Source of the DNA: Deltaproteobacteria bacterium
GTDB taxonomy: Bacteria; Desulfobacterota; Syntrophia; Syntrophales; UBA5619
Reading direction: 5' to 3'
Length of the DNA stretch: 11,574 bases
NCBI GenBank assembly: GCA_023487865.1
Contig: JAMDBG010000091.1
Location: forward strand, 1-11,574
This document shows, piece by piece, positions 1 through 6,094 of this stretch (positions are counted from its first letter, which is position 1; the number at the start of each line of letters is the position of its first letter). The notes under the pieces are model-generated. The model did no database searches. It was not told the origin of the DNA and saw only the letters and a list, made by a program, of their open reading frames with translations. Made by a program: the position numbers and the translations under genes.

Positions 1-602
1 CTCATCCGGAGCTTTCCGTCCGGAAATTCAATGATGACGCTGTCCCCGGAGGCATCGGCGAGGAACCAGTGCAGGTCCACCTCAAAATCACCTGTCTTGA
101 ATCCGGAGACCCGCACCGCCCCGAGATTGTTGATCGCCTCTTCCACATTTGCGGAGGTATCCAGCAAATATTCGAGCAGTTGATAATCATTGATCGATGC
201 CCTGCCGTCCTTTTGGGGATATTTCACGGCCGGAGGCGGATGTATCCAGAACCCCCCTCCCCATAATCCCTTTTCATTGAGCCCGCAGGAAGGATGGCCG
301 TCTTTGACACCCGACATCCACGCGAAGATCTTCACAAACCAGTTGAGCTTCACCTTCATGTTGAAAGTGACGCTCCCGTATTTCGATACCCATTCGATTC
401 GTGAGGATTTGTCCTGGAGGGGATCGGCCTGCTTGTGGATGCTGCTTTCGTTGATGGACACATAACCGTCGCCGGTGGGCCAATCCATGGTGCGGCCAAC
501 GAGCTTGACAGGATCCTTATTGAGAAAAATGCCCGTACAGGGAAAGGCTTGTCCGGATGAGAGCAGACCGATCATTATCAGGGCGAACAGCAGTTTTTTC
601 AT
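1..602 (-). CDS. Exported choloylglycine hydrolase / penicillin V acylase-family Ntn-hydrolase (partial)
   Basis: The reading frame starts at ATG 602 and runs off the left edge of the window, so only the first 200 residues are seen and the C-terminus is missing. Residues 1-19 form a signal peptide (KK, hydrophobic core, GQA), followed closely by Cys22 in the motif FPCTGIF. Then comes GRTMDW (Arg37, Asp40). This Cys, Arg and Asp spacing matches the nucleophile and oxyanion residues of linear-amide C-N hydrolases (bile salt hydrolase, penicillin V acylase). Later blocks CGLNEKGL (about 101-108) and HWFLADASGDSVIIEF (about 179-194) also fit the family. Such enzymes cleave a non-peptide amide, for example bile conjugates, penicillin V or acyl-homoserine lactones; the substrate here cannot be told. 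The exported location resembles periplasmic Gram-negative members. AAGGA lies about 8 bases before the ATG. The gene follows the 652-1563 gene by 49 bases, so co-transcription is likely. The family call is firm, the substrate open. Confidence 0.85.
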   Translation of the reverse strand, partial: MKKLLFALIMIGLLSSGQAFPCTGIFLNKDPVKLVGRTMDWPTGDGYVSINESSIHKQADPLQDKSSRIEWVSKYGSVTFNMKVKLNWFVKIFAWMSGVKDGHPSCGLNEKGLWGGGFWIHPPPAVKYPQKDGRASINDYQLLEYLLDTSANVEEAINNLGAVRVSGFKTGDFEVDLHWFLADASGDSVIIEFPDGKLRM

Positions 603-651
603 CTCTGGAATCCTTTTCCATTTCGGCTCCGAGGCAACGTCACCCCTCTTT

Positions 652-1563
652 TTACCTCCGGTCACGACGATTGGAGCCGCCACCCTGACCTCTATTGATT
701 CGCCGATTGATATAGGTGCGTCCACTACTCTTCCCGCCGCTCTTCAAGCTGCGTCCACCACGTCCGCCGCCAGGACGTCCCAATCCGGGGTTGCTGCGCC
801 AATGACCACCGCGCCAGTGATTATGAAGGTTGCCTTGATTGATGGAAGGAGGATTCCAGGGACGGCCACCCCAGATGCGAGTGCTGTAATTGGATCTCCA
901 ATTATGGGGAATTTTTCTATGCCAGGAGGGATAACCACGATAATAGGCCCATCCCTGATTATAGTATGTTGAACGATACCAGTTGCCACGCCATTGTCTC
1001 CACCACCAACCCCCCTGGAAAAAAATGTCTACCTCCACGTCTGGAGCGGCATATACATCAGTTCCGGGCAATACAACCACATTCGGCGGTACGACAAACG
1101 GAATCGGTGGAGGGAGATCGGCCTCCGGAGAATCGTCGGGTTCTACCGGTTCCGCATGCTGAGCTACTTCCTCTTCCTTGACGGAATCACCCACCACTGA
1201 AAAGGGATAACGGCCGGATACGACATATCCGCTTCGTCTGTAGTTGTAATAGGCCCTCACCTCATATTGTCCGGGTGAGGGAAGGGCAAAGATCAGGAAG
1301 CCCTGATCCAATCCCCCGGGCATGTATTTATAGTCGCCGGGATCAGTATCCGGAGAGCCTGCCCGCACGATGCAGATCCAGTCACTGTCATTGCCCGGCG
1401 CATTGGCAAAATGTACCCGTATCGTTTCACCCTGATGGTAGATGTCCTTGTCGGTGCGTACCTCTGATGCCGCTTCAACAGGGCCCGGCGTGCAGAAAAA
1501 GGTCACGACGATCAGAAATACGATGGAAACGACCGATCCGATCTTTAGACTCCTTACCTTCAT
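652..1563 (-). CDS. Secreted protein with N-terminal Ig-like domain and Trp/Tyr- and Arg/Gly-rich C-terminal half, function unknown
   Basis: 303 residues. Residues 1-32 are a signal peptide ending PVEA-AS. Residues 34-124 look like a beta-sandwich domain: TDKDIYHQGETIRVHFANAP followed by DWICIVRAG, a pattern seen in Ig-like domains where a DWIGIY-type strand follows. A Pro/Glu linker covers about 125-165. Residues 170-228 carry PDVEVDIFFQGGWWWRQWRGNWYRS-like sequence rich in Trp and Tyr; similar segments occur in uncharacterised secreted proteins of deltaproteobacteria (recognised from memory). The last 70 residues are Gly-, Arg-, Asn- and Ser-rich, strongly basic and probably disordered, perhaps binding polyanionic surface polymer. 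The ATG is preceded by a good GGAAGGAG site 8 bases away. No catalytic motif is visible. It probably shares a transcript with the downstream Ntn-hydrolase gene. Confidence 0.75.
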   Translation of the reverse strand: MKVRSLKIGSVVSIVFLIVVTFFCTPGPVEAASEVRTDKDIYHQGETIRVHFANAPGNDSDWICIVRAGSPDTDPGDYKYMPGGLDQGFLIFALPSPGQYEVRAYYNYRRSGYVVSGRYPFSVVGDSVKEEEVAQHAEPVEPDDSPEADLPPPIPFVVPPNVVVLPGTDVYAAPDVEVDIFFQGGWWWRQWRGNWYRSTYYNQGWAYYRGYPSWHRKIPHNWRSNYSTRIWGGRPWNPPSINQGNLHNHWRGGHWRSNPGLGRPGGGRGGRSLKSGGKSSGRTYINRRINRGQGGGSNRRDRR

Positions 1564-1608
1564 CTGTTTGCTCCTTCCTTCCCTCGCTGCCGTGGTTCAG
1601 TCTGAAAG

Positions 1609-1691
1609 AATCCAGGCAGGACCTGTTCAGCGGCTCCGCATCAGTTAATTCATGCTATCATGATATCGGTCTGAAATCTACTGCCTGGATT
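1609..1691. repeat. 11-bp perfect inverted repeat in the leader of the 652-1563 gene
   Basis: AATCCAGGCAG at 1609-1619 and its exact reverse complement CTGCCTGGATT at 1681-1691 are separated by 61 bases. Both arms lie upstream of the ATG at 1563, the nearer one 46 bases away. In RNA they could form a long-range stem in the 5' leader; as DNA they could be paired binding sites. A palindrome TATCATGATA lies between the arms. The role is unknown. The 290-base gap 1564-1853 otherwise shows no gene and no clear promoter. Confidence 0.45.
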
Positions 1692-1853
1692 GCCAATCTT
1701 AATCCTGTCATTATTGCCTGCCATGCACCCCCTCTTTCAGTGTCTTACCTTTTCTGAAGAACGGCGGCTTTTTTGTCCCTGCCGTACCGCTTCCGGTCAG
1801 TAAAATATAAGCGTCAACCGGATAATATGACCACTGATTGATGAATGAGTTTT

Positions 1854-2099
1854 TCAACCCTCTGTTAAGGCTTTTAACACAGGATCATTCGCTAGAAATA
1901 CATTGGTGGTTTCAGTCTGATCATCATAGATGAGAACTGCCGATCCGCTTTCAAGCTTGTCTTTTACCTGCCTGAATTTTGTTTCCCAGGAAACCTCCAT
2001 TTCACCATAATCCGTTCCATCTCGGGAAATAAATTCGCTGATGACGCCTTTCAGGGCCTCAGTGCTGAGCTTACGGACTGGAATTTTATGGATTGGCAT
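1854..2099 (-). CDS. UPF0270 (YheU-like) family protein
   Basis: 81 residues, cytoplasmic, with no signal peptide. It matches the small UPF0270/YheU family over most of its length: LSTEALKGVISEFISRDGTD, then YGEMEVSWETKFRQVKDKL, GSAVLIYDD and ETTNVF. The near-invariant RxGTDYGE block sits at about residues 26-33. E. coli YheU is about 72 residues, so this member is full-length with a few extra residues at the end. The function of the family is unknown. The start codon shares one base with the stop of the upstream protease gene (TAATG, the A of 2099), so translation is probably coupled and no separate ribosome site is needed. It is odd for this family to close an operon of secreted proteins. 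No strong terminator follows; a 4-bp ACCG/CGGT hairpin near 1786-1797 is too weak to count. Confidence 0.85.
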   Translation of the reverse strand: MPIHKIPVRKLSTEALKGVISEFISRDGTDYGEMEVSWETKFRQVKDKLESGSAVLIYDDQTETTNVFLANDPVLKALTEG

Positions 2100-3313
2100 T
2101 ATATCTTATAAGGTTTTCTCATTATCCAAACCAACGACATGAGTGTCAGGAAGGCAAATACGATCATAAGCAAAGTGCTAATGACCCCAAAATTCACAAC
2201 CAGATAAGCGACACCGACCAGCGGCATCAAGAGCCAGCGTGTCAGGAACCGTAACGTTTCGCTTTCTGCAATCGTCTCGGCAATTGGCGGACTTGTCCGA
2301 TAATACAAATTCACAAACTTTTGTCCCAATTTGTAATCCAATAGATAGCGATCCCGGAAATCCCGCAGTATCCTTACATGGGACTCCATCGCTGAGCCGA
2401 ATGCCGCTGTGGCGATAAAACATCCTCCACCGCCATCGCCGCCGGAGGGAGCAACAGTCGTTGTTGGCTCAACAGTCGTCGTTGTCGTTGGCGGCACGGT
2501 CGTCGTTGTCGTCGGAGGAACGGTGGTTGTAGTCGTTGGCGGAACGGTCGTTGTTGTCGTCGGCGGCACGGTCGTCGTTGTCGTCGGAGGAACGGTGGTC
2601 GTAGTGGTCGTAGTGGTCGTAGTCGTTGTACTGCTGCTTCCATAGAGTGCTGCAACGCCGTTGATGTCGTCCTGTTGTGGAATGATTGTATCCCCTACAT
2701 AGGATTTCATGATCGTTGCGACACCGCTGTCTTCATGACCAAGACCAAGGGAATGACCCAGCTCATGGACAGCAACCCGCTGAAAGTCTTTTTCCTCGGA
2801 CCTCCACGAAGTCGAATACACGCTCCAGGTCTTGTTGCTGTTGAAGACAATATCTGACTGGGCTAATGTAGATCCATAGGTCCAGGATTGAGAAATGGCA
2901 AGGGTAGTGCTTCCCCATTCGTCTCCGCAGGCGGTGGATTCAAAACCCACACCATTTCGGCCATTCATCGGATTGCAGGGATCTTCATAGACCCCACGGG
3001 AAATTTTATATTTAAAAGGGGTATCGACGCCCCAATAATACATGGCGTTTTCGAAGGAGCGATTCCATAGCCCGTCCGCACCGGGAATTTCAACGAAAAA
3101 AGTCGTGGTGGGTGATGGCCACTTAGCGCCCAGCAAATGATATGCGGCAGAGGGTGATACGCAAAACAGGAATAATAATAAAAGACCGCCGATGAAGCAT
3201 AGGGCTTTCACCCTGTTCGCGCTGTCTGTGATGAAGTGCGGCCCTTGTGCTTTTATACTTCTATTGGCATGAGTCGACATGATTGCGGATTCGTCTTTTG
3301 AAATTTTACTCAT
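2099..3313 (-). CDS. Matrixin-like zinc metalloprotease with Thr/Pro linker and CFI-box C-terminal domain
   Basis: 404 residues. A basic N-terminal stretch of about 36 residues precedes a hydrophobic signal/anchor (about 37-57). The catalytic domain spans about 58-225. It contains the zinc motif HELGHSLGLGH (His183, Glu184, His187, His193), a Met-turn at Met202 (ATIMKSY) and QQDDINGVAALYG at its end, as in M10/matrixin peptidases. Residues 229-289 are a low-complexity linker of (T)5VPP units. After a Gly-rich stretch comes CFIATAAFGS (Cys298-Ser307) and a hydrophobic tail of about 97 residues; this is the 'CFI-box' C-terminal domain found on secreted proteins of deltaproteobacteria and thought to act in sorting or anchoring. 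The start is chosen because its ATGA overlaps the stop of the preceding gene by 4 bases. A later in-frame ATG (residue 12) is possible and would give a more ordinary signal peptide. No propeptide cysteine switch is obvious. Confidence 0.88.
   Translation of the reverse strand: MSKISKDESAIMSTHANRSIKAQGPHFITDSANRVKALCFIGGLLLLFLFCVSPSAAYHLLGAKWPSPTTTFFVEIPGADGLWNRSFENAMYYWGVDTPFKYKISRGVYEDPCNPMNGRNGVGFESTACGDEWGSTTLAISQSWTYGSTLAQSDIVFNSNKTWSVYSTSWRSEEKDFQRVAVHELGHSLGLGHEDSGVATIMKSYVGDTIIPQQDDINGVAALYGSSSTTTTTTTTTTTTVPPTTTTTVPPTTTTTVPPTTTTTVPPTTTTTVPPTTTTTVEPTTTVAPSGGDGGGGCFIATAAFGSAMESHVRILRDFRDRYLLDYKLGQKFVNLYYRTSPPIAETIAESETLRFLTRWLLMPLVGVAYLVVNFGVISTLLMIVFAFLTLMSLVWIMRKPYKI
2453..2629 (-). 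repeat. In-frame 24-bp repeats encoding the Thr/Val/Pro linker
   Basis: The tract encodes twelve Thr then VPP, four TTTTTVPP units, one TTTTTVEP and TTTVAP. The DNA period is 24 bp, and a 38-base stretch (2490-2527) recurs exactly at 2562-2599, a 72-bp higher-order period. This points to slippage or unequal recombination with the frame kept. The opposite strand reads as poly-Val/Gly, which is only a shadow. Confidence 0.9.
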
Positions 3314-3957
3314 GGGTTTTTTCCCATTTTCTCATGGAGAACCTTCTTGAATTCATCCACCGTCAGACCGCTATCTTCTTTTCCATCCTGCGAAACAATG
3401 AGATCACGCGATACTCCCTGACTCAGGGAGTATCGCTCTTGCTTGTCCGTGCCCGTCTGCCTGTCCGACGTCTCGCCCTTCACTCCCGTGATCGGCAATC
3501 TCCGATTCGTCATTACCCTCTCGATGCCTGCAGCATCACGTACCACGAGGAAATGTCCTTGGCTCCATCCAAACAGCGGATTTACCTGCATTCTTTCGAT
3601 TGATTCAACAAAGTAAATTCCATGCTCCCCTTCCTGAGGCAACCGCATATCGTTGACGGCCAGGGTCACATCGCCCACAGTGCCGCCCAGAAACCTCAAT
3701 ATAATGCTGTTGCTGTTATATTCACCTTTGATGATATCCATGATCTCAAAAGTGATATAGGTGTGGATCCGTTTTTGGCTGTTTTCCCTTGCCTCAGCGG
3801 CGGTGACCCTGCCTTCAAAGACAAACTGGGACTTCTGAAGCATTTCATTCATGGAGACATCACTTACACTCGTCGCGTTCGCATAGAAGACGGGCATCAG
3901 GTGTAGGGCCAGCCAGACAACAGCAAACCTGAACATGACGTGGTTTCCTTTTTTCAT
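3310..3957 (-). CDS. Secreted protein of unknown function, partner of the matrixin-like protease
   Basis: 215 residues from the ATG at 3957. A signal peptide (MKKGNHVMFRFAVVWLALHL to about ANA) ends near residue 28. The mature part begins SVSDVSMNEMLQKSQFVFEGRV and contains YITFEIMDIIKGEY, FLGG and GEHGIYFV, FGWSQGHFLVVRD: a mostly beta pattern with no catalytic motif I can name. Similar proteins next to matrixin-like protease genes are familiar to me from deltaproteobacteria, but I cannot verify this here. Start 3957 is preferred over GTG 4059 because it follows GGAAGGAAAAG and gives a proper signal peptide; ATG 3936 is the alternative. The longer reading would run through the terminator-like hairpin. 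The stop overlaps the protease start by 4 bases (ATGA), so the two are coupled. Regulation is suggested by the structured leader upstream. Confidence 0.75.
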   Translation of the reverse strand: MKKGNHVMFRFAVVWLALHLMPVFYANATSVSDVSMNEMLQKSQFVFEGRVTAAEARENSQKRIHTYITFEIMDIIKGEYNSNSIILRFLGGTVGDVTLAVNDMRLPQEGEHGIYFVESIERMQVNPLFGWSQGHFLVVRDAAGIERVMTNRRLPITGVKGETSDRQTGTDKQERYSLSQGVSRDLIVSQDGKEDSGLTVDEFKKVLHEKMGKNP

Positions 3958-4105
3958 TTTTCTTTTCCTTCCTTTTATTGTTCCATCTGCCATAGATACA
4001 CAAAACCCCGTACTCTTATCGAGACACGGGGGCTTTTGATCGATGCCACCATACGTCACCTCACGGGCTACACGGTGCTTTGATGAACATGCTATGGGGA
4101 CCTTC
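3958..4105 (-). promoter_or_regulatory. Structured 5' leader of the protease operon, possible attenuator
   Basis: About 150 nt of untranslated RNA lie between the predicted promoter and the ATG at 3957. On the minus strand CCCCATA (4099-4093) can pair with TATGGTGG (4053-4046, one bulge), enclosing a CACC/GGTG stem (4077-4074 with 4060-4057). This is followed by the terminator-like hairpin at 4031-4006. Such a fold before a terminator hairpin is the layout of riboswitches and attenuators. I compared it by eye with c-di-GMP, cobalamin, TPP, SAM, guanidine, fluoride, ZTP and molybdenum-cofactor types and saw no convincing match. Confidence 0.4.
4002..4031 (-). terminator. Terminator-like hairpin in the leader of the protease operon
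   Basis: On the minus strand CCCCGT (4031-4026) pairs with ACGGGG (4011-4006), with an inner CTC/GAG stem, and TTTT follows (4005-4002). It lies about 50 bases before the ATG at 3957. It could end transcripts arriving from the lipoprotein gene (stop at 4240) or act as an attenuator within the leader. A CTTTT tract on the other side means it might also work for plus-strand transcripts. Confidence 0.55.
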
Positions 4106-4111
4106 GGCTAC

Positions 4112-4141
4112 CTTATGACCACAATTTTCAGCATATGTCAA
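4112..4141 (-). promoter_or_regulatory. Sigma-70-type promoter for the protease operon
   Basis: The minus strand has TTGACA (4141-4136, perfect -35) and CATAAG (4117-4112, four of six -10 bases) with an 18-base spacer. Transcription would begin near 4105. It lies between the lipoprotein gene stop at 4240 and the start at 3957, so the three coupled genes can be transcribed apart from the upstream pair. Confidence 0.55.
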
Positions 4142-4239
4142 ATGGACAAACAGACCTCCCGGACTTCATCGGAGGGTATTCGGTTCAGATCCGGTTTGTT
4201 CATTACAGGTTCCTTCAATGATCCGTTTTTTTGTATTTC

Positions 4240-4668
4240 TCATTCCACGGTAAAGTCTTTTCCAACCACCTTCAATGCATCTTTGCTGTCATAACAAAGG
4301 GCCATTGTACTGTAATGACCTTTATCCAAGGGTATCTTTACCGATATTTTCCATCCCGATTTCAGGGCACGGTCGTTTTTCAAAACACTGACCACATCGG
4401 GTCTATCAATTACAACTTTCGCTTCACCTACCGCCTTTCCGTCAACATAAACCAGGACCATCTTGACCGGAGCGCCATCTTCCTTGTCTGCAGACCAACC
4501 AATGCCCGTAAAGACACCATCTTCATATTTCGCTACATCGTAAGCGCCCGTGGGGGCATTATTGGGTTCACTGAAATTTTTGCTGTAATCCTTGTCCTGA
4601 GAGCAGGCGCTGATGAGTATTACCAGACCGATAAATCCCATGCCAATGATCTTTGTGAAACTTTGCAT
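4240..4668 (-). CDS. Small lipoprotein with an Ig-like domain, function unknown
   Basis: 142 residues. The first 22 are a lipoprotein signal with lipobox ISAC (Cys22); Ser at the next position fits outer-membrane sorting. The rest forms one domain: GVFTGIGWSADKEDG, PVKMVLVYVDGKAVGEAKV, RPDVVSVLKN, SGWKISVKIPLDKGHYSTMA and CYDSKDALKVVGKDFTV. This order (GW-x-D, VxVYVDGxxVGxA, RPDV, SGW, GxHxxxAxxxD) is a beta-sandwich pattern common in bacterial surface proteins, where it appears as an accessory Ig-like module. Here it stands alone on a lipid anchor. It starts 31 bases after the stop of the SH3b gene, so the two probably form one operon. A GGGGGTCGG stretch lies before the ATG. No enzymatic motif is visible. 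Confidence 0.75.
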   Translation of the reverse strand: MQSFTKIIGMGFIGLVILISACSQDKDYSKNFSEPNNAPTGAYDVAKYEDGVFTGIGWSADKEDGAPVKMVLVYVDGKAVGEAKVVIDRPDVVSVLKNDRALKSGWKISVKIPLDKGHYSTMALCYDSKDALKVVGKDFTVE

Positions 4669-4699
4669 ATCCGACCCCCGTTGATTATTGATAGACTCT

Positions 4700-5491
4700 T
4701 TATTTAGATTCTTTTGTTCGTCTGCTTGAAATCCAGCCGGTCAATCCGGATGATAGTCTAACATGAATCCGGGTGCCGGAACCACTCAATTTCACAACCA
4801 TATCTCCTTTTTTTAGCTTGGAGATAAGCTTACTTCTGACACTGGATGTGGATCTAACGTTGGTTGCTGCAGTGATGATCAATGTATTTTGTCTCGCTGT
4901 TTCCTTAACTTCAGGGGTGGCGGCAGGTGGCGAGGGAGATGGTTGCGGGGCGTTTTCTGCGGCCGGTTTTACTTCCGTCTTCTCGGTGATCGGCGGCTGC
5001 GGCTGCTGAACAATTTCCGGGGAAGGTTTTTTTTCGGTTTTCTCCGCAGCTAAAACACTGGTGCTTGCAGCCAATTCTTTGCTCAATGCCGCAAGGAACT
5101 CATTGGCAATCTCATCCATCGTCTTTGAGGAGACGAATCCCTGGGGTGGAGTAACAACGACCTTGGCGTCTCCCTTTCCGTTATCCGGTAAACGCACCTC
5201 CAATCTGAAAGTAGTGTCACGTGTGACTATCGTATATTTCAGGCCTGCGGCGTACTCAGCGAGAACATACCCGGTTTCCGGGGAAATGGTCTTTGGCGTC
5301 CATCCTGTTTTTCCTGCTGCTTTGACCGCAGTCTGAACGGCTTCTTTTTGTGAACCGGCGGAGATTTGTCGGGACTTCGATATCGGTTTTAGATATTTAT
5401 CACCAAACGTGGCATTCGCTATCATCTGGCCGCACTCTCCGATCGACAGACCGAAAAAGAGCGTGAAACATACGGTTGATAGCTTTTTCAT
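4700..5491 (-). CDS. Exported protein with C-terminal bacterial SH3 (SH3b) domain
   Basis: 263 residues. The N-terminal signal peptide is cleaved probably after ANA (residue 27); Cys20 (GEC) does not fit a lipobox well. Residues about 43-143 form a domain of unknown type, an AAGKTGWTPKTISPETGYVL and TTFRLEVRLP pattern like small periplasmic lipoprotein domains. Residues 148-200 are a Pro/Glu/Lys linker. Residues 203-256 match SH3b: TAATNVRSTSSVRSKLISKL, KKGDMVVKL, RIHVRLSSGLTGWISSR. SH3b domains usually bind peptidoglycan or other wall ligands, which suggests a periplasmic, wall-associated role. AGAAGGATA precedes the ATG by about 9 bases. The small lipoprotein gene follows 31 bases downstream. 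The N-domain function is unknown. Confidence 0.8.
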   Translation of the reverse strand: MKKLSTVCFTLFFGLSIGECGQMIANATFGDKYLKPISKSRQISAGSQKEAVQTAVKAAGKTGWTPKTISPETGYVLAEYAAGLKYTIVTRDTTFRLEVRLPDNGKGDAKVVVTPPQGFVSSKTMDEIANEFLAALSKELAASTSVLAAEKTEKKPSPEIVQQPQPPITEKTEVKPAAENAPQPSPSPPAATPEVKETARQNTLIITAATNVRSTSSVRSKLISKLKKGDMVVKLSGSGTRIHVRLSSGLTGWISSRRTKESK

Positions 5492-5567
5492 AACGGATAT
5501 CCTTCTGGGGAAGATACGGACCCTCCAGCGCGGGTATACGGGATGGAACTCCGTCAGCTTGCTTTCA

Positions 5568-5608
5568 TGGCTTTGATAATTAATATCACGACGTTCATTT
5601 CAAAGCCA
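5568..5608. repeat. 9-bp perfect inverted repeat upstream of the SH3b gene
   Basis: TGGCTTTGA (5568-5576) and TCAAAGCCA (5600-5608) flank a 23-base AT-rich loop. It lies 77-117 bases before the ATG at 5491 and 55 bases after the stop of the gene at 5663. It may be an operator for the SH3b gene or a loose hairpin ending the upstream transcript. There is no T-tract, and no confident promoter was seen in this gap. Confidence 0.45.
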
Positions 5609-5662
5609 CTATTTCAATAAAAAATATTTTCGCCGACGATTGCAATGGGAGGTTACCCTGCG

Positions 5663-5974
5663 CTAAGGCGTCTTTTTCAATCCCAGCGCCTTCGCCTTTA
5701 GCGCCGCCAGGCAGATGACATGGGCCATCTTTGTGCTTTTCTCCCAAACTACCGACCGGATCGCCTCGCAGGCCCCCTGATCCGAACCTCCGCACATGCA
5801 GTGGTGGACGCCGGCCTCGTCCACATGCAGCCGTTTTGGACGGGGCATCTGCCGAAACAGGGACCAGGCGAAGGTCATGTCGGTAGAGTAGGGCGGTGCC
5901 TCGCCTCCCCCTCCCACCACCTGAATGTGAATCATCTTGTCCAGTTCGGGGCCGGCTTTGAGCAGATCTTCCAT
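5663..5974 (-). CDS. Small protein with phage ABA-sandwich-like signature
   Basis: 103 residues with no signal peptide. It opens MEDLLKAGPELDKMI, has APPYSTDMTFAWSLF at about 26-40, and closes with AHVICLAALKAKALG at about 84-98. The three blocks (start ELDxxI, PYSTDxxxAW, IC.AALKA) are the landmarks of the small phage ABA sandwich domain (DUF2591-like, BC1872 type) found in many prophages, whose function is unknown. The middle carries HHCMCGGSDQGAC (57-69), with three Cys and two His; this may be a family variant or a metal site. An excellent AGGAGGT lies 6 bases before the ATG, which supports a real, well-translated gene. No other phage gene is in the window, so it is an orphan. It diverges from the plus-strand gene at 6095. 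The longer opposite-strand frame through this stretch has no comparable features upstream of 6095. Confidence 0.7.
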   Translation of the reverse strand: MEDLLKAGPELDKMIHIQVVGGGGEAPPYSTDMTFAWSLFRQMPRPKRLHVDEAGVHHCMCGGSDQGACEAIRSVVWEKSTKMAHVICLAALKAKALGLKKTP

Positions 5975-6020
5975 TCTTACCTCCTGGTTGTTAAGTGGTA
6001 CACTGACAGCCTTTTTATCC

Positions 6021-6049
6021 TTGATTCTCAGACCAAAAAGCCCTATCTT
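6021..6049 (+). promoter_or_regulatory. Promoter for the plus-strand small gene
   Basis: TTGATT (6021-6026) and TATCTT (6044-6049) are spaced by 17 bases, four of six matches each. Transcription would start near 6056. This is the only plus-strand promoter with good spacing before the 6095 gene, and it argues against any longer coding region to its left. Confidence 0.45.
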
Positions 6050-6094
6050 TTACGCACCATGCCGGTTTTTTGCATTCCCGACAGGCCGACCGAT

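Noticed and set aside
2409..2645. Plus-strand open frame encoding a Val/Gly-rich repeat protein
   Set aside because: It is the complement of the Thr/Pro linker repeats of the protease gene, with no ribosome site or domain.
3958..4059. GTG 4059 as start of the secreted unknown gene
   Set aside because: It would translate through the terminator-like hairpin and place about 34 polar residues before the signal peptide; ATG 3957 has a better ribosome site.
3958..4105. c-di-GMP (GEMM) riboswitch in the protease operon leader
   Set aside because: AAGGTAGCCG just upstream recalls the 3' end of the motif, but the required GGCAAACC and ACGCAAAG blocks are absent on both strands.
5720..6094. N-terminal extension of the plus-strand 6095-6334 gene to 5720
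   Set aside because: It runs antisense through the ABA-sandwich gene, shows no family features, and a promoter at 6021-6049 lies inside it.
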